Positions 1 through 10,172 of a DNA stretch of 64,000 nucleotides are shown piece after piece. Positions within the stretch are counted from its first letter, which is position 1; every line of letters begins with the position of its first letter. Under the pieces are notes generated by a model, which worked only from the letters and a program-made list of their open reading frames with translations, had not been told where the DNA came from and ran no database searches. This stretch comes from Cordia subcordata. Its lineage: Eukaryota; Streptophyta; Magnoliopsida; Boraginales; Cordiaceae. The position numbers and the translations under genes were made by a program. Location: NCBI GenBank assembly GCA_028554755.1, contig JAPTOF010000015.1, positions 2,728,001 to 2,792,000 of the forward strand. Direction: 5' to 3'.

Positions 1-813
1 TGTCATGGAAGATTGGGCCAAGCCCATAATCCAAACCCAACACATAGTCCATAATCCATGTGGAGGCCCAAGCCCAATTAGGTTATCTTGGACTCTAAAG
101 AAAGCCCAAACCTAATTCCAAGCTTTGGCCCAATAAGGCTACTACCACAATATGGAATTTGCTCTTTCAAGATTACTCTCTCAAAGTCATTTCAACTAGG
201 GAAGGGACCAAGAAGACACAATTAACCTTGGCTTCCAAAAATAATTAAAAATGTCCTCGCCCGATCTAGGCGACATAATAATTATTTTTAATTCCGATCT
301 ATTCCACCATAAGATCAAAGTTGCACTCCAAGAATAATTGTCATTACCCAAAAGCTTATCACAAAAGAATGTGAACTTTATCTTTGACCTACTAAATAAC
401 TGACCATAATGCCCCTCTATGTATACCCACAGCTAAGATCGGTCCTTTGGCCTGTGTACTATCACCTCCTTAGCTGTATCTTTTTCCGTTGGGTTTCTTG
501 TCCTATTGCCAACCATCCTTGGTCATGGAATCTCTTGATCTCGGAAGCGACCCTCAAGCCATATGACCGACACACCTATAAAGGTAGTATCACTAGATCT
601 AGATTCGGATGATAAATTTGGACAATCCCAAAGGGGGCACATAGATTCCATTTTGCATATGCATGTTCTAATTAATTAGAACTTAGCATTCAATGCACAA
701 GGCTGTTGATCCTAGTAAAATAAGATCTCACCCACAGTGAATCAAAGTACAAAACCCTAACTTCATTAGTTCATCCACATATACTCAAGATTAAGAGCAA
801 TGATCATTTTGTA
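1..813 (-). mobile_element. Ty1/copia LTR fragment
   Basis: This stretch is a close copy of the LTR of the copia element at 36989-45549 and of the solo LTR at 33688-35580. For example the blocks around 60-130, 400-500 and 620-700 match 37660-37760, 38040-38140 and 38270-38350. In element terms it is on the minus strand. It is cut by the window start on the left. On the right it stops near 813, where the matching LTR reads on but this copy switches to LINE sequence. The small open frame at 409-612 recurs in the other LTR copies and is not a gene. Confidence 0.85.
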
Positions 814-1057
814 GCATCAATCTGCCATCTTTGGGCTGAAAGGAATTGAAGGATCTTTTGCAATGAGGCAAGAACAGAAGAATTTTTAATGATGTGAGAT
901 GTAAACTCTCTTTTTGTAAAAAAATTGAGCCCACAAGCATTAACATTGGCATTTGTATTCATGGAAGGTTGATTGTATGATGGGATAGTTCACCCTTCTT
1001 GTATCTTTTGTACATTTTGTGATTAATACAAATACATCTTACTTGTTCCTCAAAAAA
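814..1057 (+). pseudogene. LINE D: ORF2 3' end and tail
   Basis: The first bases encode a decayed version of the C-terminal ORF2 region (residues like HLWAERN, compare HIWKERN in LINE B and VWLERNN in LINE M). A 3' UTR follows that ends cttgttcctc and then seven A at 1051-1057. Only the last 240 bp of the element are present, with stops inside. The terminal bases tgttcctc match those of the 20-bp tail insertion at 11694-11713, so a related LINE probably produced that insertion. Confidence 0.7.
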
Positions 1058-1499
1058 ATCAAGGCTTGGAGGGGTAAGAAGATAAAAAAACAACTTCCAA
1101 AGCACAATACATCAAGAGCAAGGAAAAGACAACCAATTTCCAAAACATGAAGGAAAAGGAAAACCAGAAAAGAAAAGAGATTTCTCAACAAGCAGGTGGT
1201 GAAAGATCATCATCCGGATGTTCACGTTGTGCCTTTACCAATCTTGCATTGTTTTCCCCAAACCCAACTATATTTTCTTGTTTATTTCCATGGGCAGCAA
1301 CAACTTCAAGATTTTCAAAATTTTCTTCATATTTTTTCTCTTGGGCCGAATCAGCCATATGATTTTCCATATGGTACTACAACATTAGAGATATCTTCAT
1401 TAACACCAAGAGCAGTAAAACAATTGCCCTCTATGGAACTTTGAGACATTGAGGCCGAAAAGCCATTGGTCTCATTTGAAGCATCATCAACCATAGGCT
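1058..1499 (-). pseudogene. ORF1-only LINE Q, 3' segment
   Basis: On the minus strand this holds a 61-residue acidic, glutamine- and glutamate-rich C-terminal ORF1 segment (1185-1370). Below it is 3' UTR sequence like that of LINE E, including the left arm CCCCTCCAAGCC of the family stem-loop near 1063-1075. The rest of the 3' end, with the second arm and the poly(A), is missing. The neighbouring segment 1500-2229 carries the 5' part of a similar ORF1 in the opposite orientation. Confidence 0.55.
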
Positions 1500-2229
1500 T
1501 GAATTTTTAACCTACCTAAACTTGGAGAAGAATTTGACTTTTGATGCAGCACATAATATGGATTTTTCTTCTCCTTGCTCAGCCATGGTGTCATCTCTTT
1601 ACAAGCTCAAGTCTCCTTTTTCGAATACTATGAGCCCGCTGGAAATTGATTTGAAGATTGAAGAGGCTAGGAAGTTATGCCCTCCATCCATTGGTCTTGG
1701 TGATTTTCTTGAAAAGAACTACAACATTTCAAAAAAACAATTGGTGCCAAGTCTGCCTTCACCAAATTCATGCTCTAGTGCTTTCAAACTCGAGGAAAAC
1801 CTTACAAATGCTAAAAGGGAGCTTGTGTAGGTGTGAACCATAAGCAACCTTCTGGAAATATCAATGTGCAGCAAAGAGAACTAACTTTTGATGGAACAAT
1901 GATTGAAGCTTACAACGTCTCTTCTTCACCTATCATAACAATGGCTGCCAACAACTCGACTCAAGCTTATGTACTTCTCTTAAGCAATATGGTATGCATT
2001 CACATCCTCCTAGTATGGAGCAAAATATTCCAACATCAAATATGGAATTGTAGCAAGCAAATATGCTAAAAAAATTCTTCCCAAATGAGCTGCAACATGC
2101 TTGGTTAAGAAGAAGAAGATACTTCTCGGATATTACCCATTGGTCTCTCGAAAAAGATGCTGATTTTTGCAAACACTCTTCTGATGGTACAGGCTACACA
2201 TCAGCTCTTAGTAGCACTTTTTTTGGTCT
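1500..2229 (+). pseudogene. ORF1-only LINE Q, inverted 5' segment
   Basis: The plus-strand frame 1522-1830 resembles the N-terminal half of the ORF1 of LINE J: ARKLCPPSIGLGDFLEKNYN aligns with the J stretch at 12130-12190 that includes WIGLGNYLEGKYN, and then KKQLV with KMELV. Frame and stop damage continues to about 2229. Together with the minus-strand piece at 1058-1499 it looks like one ORF1 LINE whose 5' part is inverted, as twin priming produces. A later rearrangement could give the same picture. Confidence 0.5.
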
Positions 2230-2995
2230 TTGCACTTAAACATTAATACCTACTATTGTGATGCGATTGATTATGTACAACCAGTAACTAGCCTAGGTCG
2301 AGTCCCCTTTGGCTTTAAATCTAGCCAATAAGAGTCTGGATATGTTTAGTTGACCTTAGTTCACTTAGGAATACTAGTTAGTCCACCCTAACACCCTAGG
2401 TTCATAAGGACTATGTTGTAGCCCTAAGTGGGGTGAAACGTAACGACAAACTCGAACTGAGTCTTAAGGCCAGATTGGGGAACTAATTAGTGTACTAAAT
2501 GCTAGGGTTAAATCGATCTATACTTACCTAGAACCTTATTAGCTAGCCTTAATTCCTAAGTCATAAAGACCACGCTGTACTGCTAGGCATCACTACCTAG
2601 GGATGGACCTGTACTGAGGCTTAGGATACTAATTAGGAGGCTAATTATAGGTCTAGATTAAAGCACTTAGTATAATCCATCGAGTAACCCTAGAAAGACG
2701 TAGTAATCACCCATAAATAGGACATAATCACCCTAGTTCCTCATTTTTTATGTTTGAATCCCCTTAGATCACTTGATTCCTTCATTACACACACATACAT
2801 CTTTTATTTCGTTGCCTTTAACCCTAAAAAAATCATAGTTTAGGGACATAACATCTAGCTCTTAGGACATCCACAGCTTAGGATACTATACACATTAGGC
2901 TTCCGCGTGGATTTGACCCCGCACTCGGACATACTATACTACACATAACCTGTGCATTTGCAGGCTATTTAGGCTTATGCTCAAATAGCGTATCA
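2230..2995 (+). repeat. Athila-type LTR fragment (R/U5 side)
   Basis: The sequence aligns with 59775-60537, the second half of the LTR of the plus-strand Athila-type element. It contains the same conserved block with the inverted repeat TTGGCT...AGCCAA at 2309-2328 and ends tatca at 2991-2995, as that LTR ends catatca at 60537. The 5' two thirds of the LTR are missing and no primer site follows, so this is a truncated solo remnant. Confidence 0.75.
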
Positions 2996-3575
2996 AAGAC
3001 AATTGTCCATTGAAGTAGAAGCCAAAAGCTCAACATCAATCTGTTACCTAACAACCAATCTATTTTGATGCCAATTCTCCAAAGCCCAAACCTATGTCAG
3101 GTTTCCACAACTCTTTGGTGACATGGGTAAGAAGCAAAAGAAGAAAGACGAGGTGATGGATGAAATGCAAAATAAAGCAAAGCACACCTACAAAGAAGCC
3201 ATCTTTGGCTCTATCTTTTTCCACTAACAAATTTGACATTCTCAATAGGGAGGGAGATATTGAGGAAGAATAGACTAAAGATGGTGAAGATGAGCCTACT
3301 TGTCTTGTTCCCAATTAAGTTATTATTGTCGAGGCCAGCTATCATACGATTGAAGATTTAGGCAATGCTGCTCATAACCCCTCAACATTATGATTTTTGG
3401 AGTTTGGAATATTAGGGGTTTAATTCCCCCTCAAAACGCAATGAAGTTAAGTGAAGTCTCAAAAGGGCTCACTTCTTGCGTTTTTAGGACTTCCATTTGT
3501 CTCTAGAAAGCTTAGAAGAGATGATTGTTTACCTTTATTAGAGAAGATCACCAACAAGCTTAAAGATAATGTTGG
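2996..3575 (+). pseudogene. LINE K: ORF1 end, ORF2 start, RT scrap
   Basis: Up to 3390 the sequence is a damaged ORF1 C-terminal region. At 3390-3393 an ATGA couples the ORF1 stop (TGA) to the ORF2 start (ATG). ORF2 opens with the endonuclease motif WNIRG (3400-3420), as in LINE B (SWNIRGLNS). About 60 bp later the text jumps to a distal RT segment (LPFVSRKLRRDDCLPLLEKI, about 3485-3550), so most of ORF2 is deleted. The frame then runs into the 5' leader of LINE I. LINE O at 10173 starts at about the next part of the same RT region, so K and O may be two halves of one LINE split by LINE I. Confidence 0.6.
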
Positions 3576-3689
3576 AGCAGGGTGTCTTATGGATTGAAAA
3601 TCACAAGAAGGATATCTCTCTCTAGAAATTATGCTCTTCTTTCTCTCTAGAGTACTACACTCAACTACCACCAAACCTTATCTTCTTAA

Positions 3690-4965
3690 ATCCTTCAAGT
3701 GCAAAAGGAGTGATGTATTCAATGATATACGTCCAACAAATTAGATTCTTTGGAGAAAAAGAAAGGTGAAGACCTTTTCTCCAAATCCTCCTAGTAAAGC
3801 AACATTCAAACAAGAGATGATCTCTTGTTTCACAACCCATAAAGCAAAAGATGCAAGTAGGATTGATGTTGAATCCCCACTAGAAGATTCAAAATTTTGT
3901 ATTGAGATGATCAAGATATGCAAGCCAAACAATGAAGCTATGCCTTGGGTTATGTCTCTTCTGCCAAATAATGTTGCAACCCTCAAAGTTGTTTCCCTTC
4001 CTTCTAATGTGTTCCAAGTGTACTTGAAGGTGAAATCCTTATTTGGGGAGAGATTCCAAACAATCTTATCCAAAGTGTTTTCAGTAGGTACAAAGTTTAG
4101 GATCTCAATGTGAAAGAGATGAATTGGCCAATTCCATCTACCATTAGTGAAAAGTTCACCTACCTTAGCAAGAAGAGGAGGGTTTGGGAAGGTATTACTC
4201 CAATGCTTCATAAGGAGGCCCTCCATGTGCCAATTATCAATCTGAAAGAAAGTATTGGATCCATTGCCAATGTTGTGTTGAATAAAGTTCTTTGCTTCTT
4301 CTCGGCATTTGAAAAGTGCTTTAATGATCCAACTAGCATCAATGGGAGCTTGCATCACCCAAACAGAGGAGACCTTGATATAATTTGAATGAATCTATTG
4401 GCTCCAAAGGGTATTCTTTTTAGCGTACATCCTCCAAAAGATTTTAAGCAAGTAAACCTTATTGATCTCATCAATGCTACAAACCCCAAGCCCACATTCA
4501 TGCAATGGAAGACAAATATCCCTCCAAGCCAACCCGATCTAAGATAGCCATTTTTGCATCATTAGAAACTTTTCCAAGGAAGATAGCACTCTTTGAATTT
4601 TTGATATTCAACTCGAAGGAGTTTGAGAAAGTTTCAAGATGTCCATAATGCAATCAATAGAACTTAAATCCCCTTTGCAAAAGATAAAGAGATCATTTGT
4701 AAAACAAAGGTGATTAAGCTTTAAATGCCCACATTTTTTATGGATGTGAAAGCCCGAATTGTTATTCAACTTATTGAGCAAGCAAAAAAGAACCTTGATA
4801 CAAAGGACAAAGAGATATGAAGAAATGGGGTCTCCTTGTCTAATACCATTTACACCAAAGAAGAAGCCTTTAAACCATCATTAAGAGCAATAGAGAAGCT
4901 AGGTGTTGTGACACACACCATAATCCATTCAACAAATTTTCATGGGAAACCAAAAGCAGTGGAGG
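3690..4965 (-). pseudogene. LINE G: inverted ORF2 segment (RT to zf-RVT)
   Basis: Read on the minus strand from 4965 to 3690 this is ORF2 from the mid RT to the end of the zf-RVT-like region. The longest open piece (3741-4358) matches LINE B residue for residue over long stretches, for example the DASWIIKAL and ELFTNGRW motifs. It is interrupted by frameshifts. It is immediately followed by a plus-strand LINE 3' end (4966-5094), so the RT part is inverted relative to its own tail. It sits at the start-codon region of the ORF1 of LINE I. Confidence 0.75.
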
Positions 4966-5094
4966 CTAGATGATATCATTGTATAGGGCTATCCTCTACA
5001 TTTCCCATTCTCTTTGTACTTGTACTTGTACTTGTACATATTTTTGACACGCGAAATACAATTGACTTTCTTGCCATGCAAAAAAAAAAAAAAA
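4966..5094 (+). mobile_element. LINE G: 3' tail segment
   Basis: This is a LINE 3' UTR on the plus strand, ending ttgccatgc and then a run of about 15 A (5080-5094). It includes a short TACTTG repeat at about 5017-5036. The segment plus the inverted 3690-4965 piece forms one insertion of about 1.4 kb in which roughly 300 bp of ORF2 C-terminus is missing at the inversion joint. I could not identify a clean target duplication. Confidence 0.65.
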
Positions 5095-5201
5095 GAATCA
5101 TGTTTCTTAGAATAAACTTAAGGAATCTTATAAAGAACTTTCTCCCGTTGTTGCTGAAAATGAAGGATTTTCTCCAAAAAGGATCAAAAAGGATGAAGAA
5201 A

Positions 5202-8200
5202 TCTTGGAGACTTTAATGAGGTTCTGAATTGTGGAGATAGATCTTCCACCACCACCATTGCTCCAAGTGCGTTGGATTTCAAGAATTGCATTTCTCAAGC
5301 TAGACTCTCTGAGATTAAGACTATTGGGCCTCATTTCACTTGGACCAACCGAAGCTCCAAAGGCAATCTTATTGCAAGTAAGTTGGATAGAGCTCTTGTC
5401 AACACCTTTTGGATGGACCACTTGGATCACTCTTCTCTCTTAGTGGATAGCCCAGGTATTTCAGACCATTGTCCTCTTGTGGTTCATACTTGCATCATCA
5501 AGCCTTCTTCACCAAAGCCTTTCAAGTTCTACAATGCTTGGACAACTCATCCTCTTTTCTTGCATGAGGTGGAAAAACATTGGAATGCACGGGTTTTTGG
5601 CACTCCAATGTTCATTCTTTTCCAAAAACAAAAAGCACTCAAAAGAGTGCTCAAGGATTTTGACAAGAATTATTTCTCCTGCATCCCAAGTCAAGTTGAG
5701 GATCTTAAAAGAACCCTTTCGGATGTCCAACTTGCCATGCTGAATGGGTACCTTAATGAAGAGGCTCTTAACAAAGAAAAGGAGATTATGAGGAATATTG
5801 AAGAGCTTGAAGACACCTATAAAAAGATGCTCCACCAAAAGGCTCGCATACATTGGATTAAAGATGGAGATGCTAATACAAAGTTCTTCCACAATAAGTT
5901 TCGTGAAAGGAAAAACATAAACTCCATCTTTGCCATTAACGACAATGAGGGGAATCTCATCACTTCAAAGGAGGAGATAAAGGCTGAATTCATCTCCTAC
6001 TTCAAAAATCTCTTTGGCACTCCCTCACATTCAATTGCTAGTGTGGAGACCATCAAAAGCATTTTAGGGAAAACCATTGAGGAAAGTTGCTTGGCAAAGC
6101 TTGCTGCTCCCATTACCTTTGAGGAAATCAAAACAACTCTTTTCTCCATTAATCCAAACAAGAGCCCGGGCCGGATGGCTATACTTCACACTTCTACAAG
6201 ATGGCTTGGGAGGTTGTTGGGGAAGATGTGCACAAAGCAATAAAGTCTTTTTTCCACTCCTCAAAGTTGCTCCAAGAGGTAAATGCTACTTATATTGCCC
6301 TTATTCCCAAAGTCCAAAACCCTTCTTGGGTAAAAGATTTTAGGCCTATTTCTTGCTGCAACACCATTTATAAATGCATATCCAAGATTCTTGCAAATAG
6401 GCTCAAAGAGTGTTTGCCTTCTATCATCTCTTGGAATCAATCGGCTTTTATTAAAGGGAGGCTTATTAATGAGAATATTCTTGTTGCACATGATATCCTT
6501 AGAGGCTATTCAAGAACTCATATTTCTCCTCGTTGTGCACTCAAAGTTGATATCATGAAGGCTTTTGATTCACTCAATTGGAATTTTATTGAATGTACTC
6601 TTCATGCGTTTGGCTTCCCAAGTTTCTTTGTGAAATGGATCATGTCTTGTATCACATCAACAAGTTTCTCTGTGGCAATCAATGGAAGTTTAGAGGGGTA
6701 TTTTAAAGGAGCAAATGGGATAAGGCAAGGGGATCCCTTCTCACCATACATTTTTGTTATTTGCATGGAAGTATTATCATGCATGCTCAACAAGTTGGAA
6801 CAAGATCAAAAGTTTGGGTTTCATCCAAAATGTGCAAAGTTGAGGTTGAACCATCTTTGTTTTGCTGATGACCTTTTTATCTTTTGCAAAGGAAATATCA
6901 AATCAATTGAGTGCATTATGGATGTCTTGAGAACTTTTGCTCTCTCTCGGTCTTAAAGCAAACCCTTCCAAGAGTAATATTTTCTTTGGTGGTGTTCCTC
7001 ATGAAACAAAGCTGGCCATTCTCTGCAAAATGAACTTCAAAGAAGGTAATCTTCCTATAAGATATTTGGGTGTTCCTCTTGTGTCAAGGAAGCTCTGTAG
7101 GGCAGATTGTTTACCTCTTTTGGAGAAAATCAATAGAAGGCTTGAAAGCTGGACCAATCATTGGCTTTCCTACATGGGTAGATTAACCCTTATCAAATCC
7201 ACACTCTTGCAAATTTGTTCCTTTTGGGCTGGTGCATTTCTTCTTCCCAAAAGTATCATTCAAAAATTGAATCCAAATTTTGTGCTTTCCTTTGGAAGAA
7301 TACTGGGGCTAAGATTGCATGGAAAGACATTTGTCTCCTCTTGATGAAGGTGGACTTGGTATCCGGAAGATTGAAGACATCAACAGCACTTTTCTCCTTA
7401 AATCCTTTTGGAGAATGTATACTTGTAGGGATTCTCTTTGGAGCAATTGGATGCAAATTAACTACATCAAGGACAAATCGATTTGGACTCTCACCACTTC
7501 TAAGGATGATAGTTGGGTTCTCAAAACCTCCTCAAAATTCGAAACTTTGCAAGAGCCCATATCTCTCATGTACTGCAATGGAAAGCACACGCACTTTTGG
7601 CATGACAAATGGCACACACATGGGGTACTTAGCAATTTTTGGAGCAGCACTCTCAACAATCCACCATACTATGCTAAGGTGTGTGACATTTTCGTTTTTG
7701 GTAATTGGTTTTGGCCTATTCATCTCATGCATTTTGATCCACCTTGCACCAATCTTGTGGAAGAAAATCTTGATGCTTTTACTTGAAACTTTCTCCAAAT
7801 GGTGAATTCACTTTCTCGCACACTTGGGAGGAAATCAGAAGGAAGAAGAATAAAGTTGATTGGCACTATATTGTTTGGTTCAAAGGACATACACCAAGAC
7901 ATGCATTTTTTACTTGGCTTGCTATTCATGATCGACTTTCCACAAAATTCAGATTGCTTTATTGGGGTAGAGAGCTGAATCCCACTTGCATTTTTTGCAA
8001 CTTTGGATGTGAAACTAGAGACCATCTTTTCTTTAATTGTTGTTTCACTAGAAGGATCTGGAGGAAAGGACTTCATCTTACCATGATCCAAGAAACTTTG
8101 ATCGATTGGGGAGACATTATTGCTTTTATTTCACCTTTTGCACTCGAAGATAATCTTAAAGCTACTATCTTGAAGCACTTTTTGGAGGCTGCAATCTACT

Positions 8201-8379
8201 TCATTTGGATTGAGAGGAATCATCGTGAATTTCACAAGAGTTTCAAGACAGAGGAGCAAATCTTTTCATCCATCTTTAATCATGTTAGACTTAAATGCAT
8301 TGTTGGAAAATATTTCACTACTTCTAGTTTGAATAGGAAAATTTGTAAATTGTGGGGGATGGAAGAAATCCTCCTTTGA
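5202..8379 (+). pseudogene. LINE H ORF2: endonuclease C-term, RT, zf-RVT
   Basis: This ORF2 would nick DNA and copy LINE RNA at the target. Visible in order are the end of the APE-type endonuclease (GDFNE, then SDHCPLV near 5462), a linker, the RT (DFRPISCCNTIYKCISK near 6335, KAFDSLNW near 6560, GIRQGDP near 6717, catalytic FADDL near 6862) and a zf-RVT-like end with CIFCNFGCETRDHLFF near 7990. The N-terminal third is lost to 5' truncation. Frameshifts occur near 6175 (one G/C lost in the SPGPDG motif), 6940, 7275 and 7785, so no active protein is made. No RNase H domain is seen. Confidence 0.9.
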
Positions 8380-8442
8380 TCAGTTTGTATTTGTAATTTT
8401 GTTTTCTTTCTTGAATGAAATTTCTTACTTTCCTCGCAAAAA
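5202..8442 (+). mobile_element. LINE H: 5'-truncated ORF2 LINE
   Basis: A 3.24-kb LINE insertion inside LINE I. It begins abruptly in the endonuclease domain (codons for LGDFNE at 5203) and ends with a 3' UTR, ttactttcctcgc and poly(A) from 8438. The 16-bp sequence aaaaaggatgaagaaa occurs on both sides (5186-5201 and 8443-8458) and is the target-site duplication. Removing 5202-8458 restores the ORF1 text of LINE I, which proves the insertion order. Confidence 0.9.
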
Positions 8443-8458
8443 AAAAAGGATGAAGAAA

Positions 8459-9960
8459 AACTGGTTCACTAGACTCTCCCCTGCTTGATGAGGAAATTGA
8501 GAACTCAACCAACTTCAACCTTGAGTTTAAAATGGCATATGAAGCTTGCTATGATAAGGGGTTTGCATCCTCTCCTTCCTCAACATCTAACAGCTGTCAC
8601 TCTAAAAAGGCTTTTTCTTCTTGCTCGGAATTACATAGGGAAGTTTCACTTGTTGGAAAAGATGACATTTCAAAAGATGTCCAGGCTCTTTATGATGATG
8701 AGGCTAAGAGAACCCTAGTTCGTAGTCTTATTGCTAGTGATCGTAAGCTTGAGCAAGGTTGGCATGGAAATGGTTTCAAAGGACTTTAGGCTCTTGCAAA
8801 TGCATGGGCTAATAACATCAATTGAAGTCTCAATTATCTTAGTAAACTTGAAGATCCACTCAAACTTGAATACTTTGAACCTATTGCTTACGAAAATTCT
8901 TTGGGTGCCATCCTACTCAAGGATGTTTTTGTAGAAGGAGATAATTGTTGGAGGCATTGCTTACTTGGTCAATTTCTTGAGAGACCTCTACCTTTTTCTT
9001 GATAAGAAAGTTTATTGATCACCATTGGAAAATGTTTGGTCATGTGGAGATTAAATCTTGCTCTAATGGCCTTTTCATTTTTCAATTTGAGAATGAAGAA
9101 GCTTGCAACAAAGTTCTTGAGCAATTATGGCACGTTAACTTTGGGCCTTTATTGCTTAGAAAATGGGATATGGATGCTCAAATTTTCAACTTTGATTGGG
9201 GTAAAATACCACTTTCGGTGAAATTGAGGAATGTTCCTTGTAGCGTGATGACTAGAAGAGGCCTTAGTTATATTGCTAGCACTATCAAAACACCACTTCA
9301 AATGGACTCATTTACTCAATCATGCACTTTTATTGGTGTTGCCTGTGTTTGTCTGGTGGTTAATCTTGAAAAAGAATTACCAGACTACACTTTTGTTCGG
9401 CTTAGAGATGGTACTTGGGCTAAGATTGATATTGAATACACTTGGAAACCATTGAAATGCACTAGTTGCAAAGTGATTGGTCATAACCTTCGCCCCAACA
9501 ACATGGGGGATTTCAAAACCCCTTGAGAGGAAGAAAGCAAATGTAATGAAAAGAACTCATGTTACAAATGAATGGAGAGTTGTGGAGAACAAAAAAGGGC
9601 AGCAAAATAAATCCAGCACAATCATCACTCATGTACCTTCATCTAATTGTTTTGGGATTCTTGAAGCCAAGGTAGATAATTACAAGAATGATCAAGCAAA
9701 TGAAGAATCCAAAGCAAGGAACAATGAAGTGAATGATTCTCCTCGTGTTTTTGAAAAGGAGAACATGAGGAAGATGAATGGCATGGTGTCCTTGGCCGAA
9801 AATGAGAAAATTGAAGGCAACCTAATTCTTGAAGATGAAAATGTTGAGCTCATTGGTGACGTTGATCTAATGGGAAATGATGAGGTCCTTAGGGCCGAAG
9901 CTAGTAAGGAAGAGCATAGGAGGAAGAAGCTTAATAATCTGCACTTTTTGGCTGGCATAT
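8459..9960 (+). pseudogene. LINE I ORF1: DUF4283-like domain, knuckle
   Basis: ORF1 of plant L1-type LINEs is a nucleic-acid-binding, Gag-like protein. After the LINE H insertion the frame resumes (LLDEEIENSTNFN near 8480, compare FLDEEGVSTNSS in LINE J). A DUF4283-like domain spans about 8940-9440 with motifs QFLERPLPFFLIR, LWHVNFGPLLLRKWD, VKLRNVPCSVMTRRGLSYIA and FARVC-like IGVACVCLV. A zinc knuckle begins CTSCKVIGHNL near 9458, but its last cysteine is lost. A charged C-terminal tail follows (9530-9960). Stops and shifts near 8789, 8934 and 9526 break it. Confidence 0.8.
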
Positions 9961-10061
9961 GGACTTTTAGCTTGTTTTCAACTTTGATTTGTGACTCATT
10001 AAATTTTGATTTCTCCATGTATCATTTTTATTTTTTTTTCCTTGCTGTTATTTCTTGTCCC

Positions 10062-10104
10062 TCAAATCTAGATTGGATTAGTATTGTTGCTTCTTAAGAT
10101 TTGA
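10062..10104 (+). other. 3' UTR stem-loop of LINE I
   Basis: The arms TCAAATC (10062-10068) and GATTTGA (10098-10104) pair perfectly around a 29-nt loop, about 57 nt before the poly(A). The same position in LINEs E and J holds longer stems with different bases that pair with each other, so the structure is conserved while the sequence changes. Confidence 0.6.
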
Positions 10105-10172
10105 TGAGTTTGGGATGTATATTTACAAATTTCCATTAATTCAAATCTTACTTACCTTGCAAAAAAAAAAAC

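Larger units (their letters stand above)
3576..10172 (+). mobile_element. LINE I: ORF1-only LINE, interrupted twice
   Basis: The element starts with a pyrimidine-rich leader (3610-3690, tctctctctag...ttctctctagag) matching the leaders of LINE E and LINE B. ORF1 pieces lie at 5096-5201 and 8459-9960, then a 3' UTR and a poly(A) tail at 10161-10172 preceded by cttaccttgc. There is no ORF2 of its own: the RT-bearing sequence inside it belongs to LINE G (3690-5094) and LINE H (5202-8442), both inserted later. Without them it is about 2 kb long. It shares its layout and 3' stem-loop with LINEs E and J. Confidence 0.75.

Noticed and set aside
409..612. Open frame of 67 codons, repeated at 38047-38250
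   Set aside because: It lies in copies of the copia LTR, and identity follows from LTR homology. No domain, and it is noncoding in element context.
3766..4113. 115-codon plus-strand frame
   Set aside because: It is the reverse complement shadow of the minus-strand ORF2 of LINE G, whose residues align with LINE B.
5017..5036. TACTTG microsatellite
   Set aside because: Only three to four units inside a LINE 3' UTR. A similar tgtacttgtaca occurs in LINE B, so it is ordinary LINE sequence.
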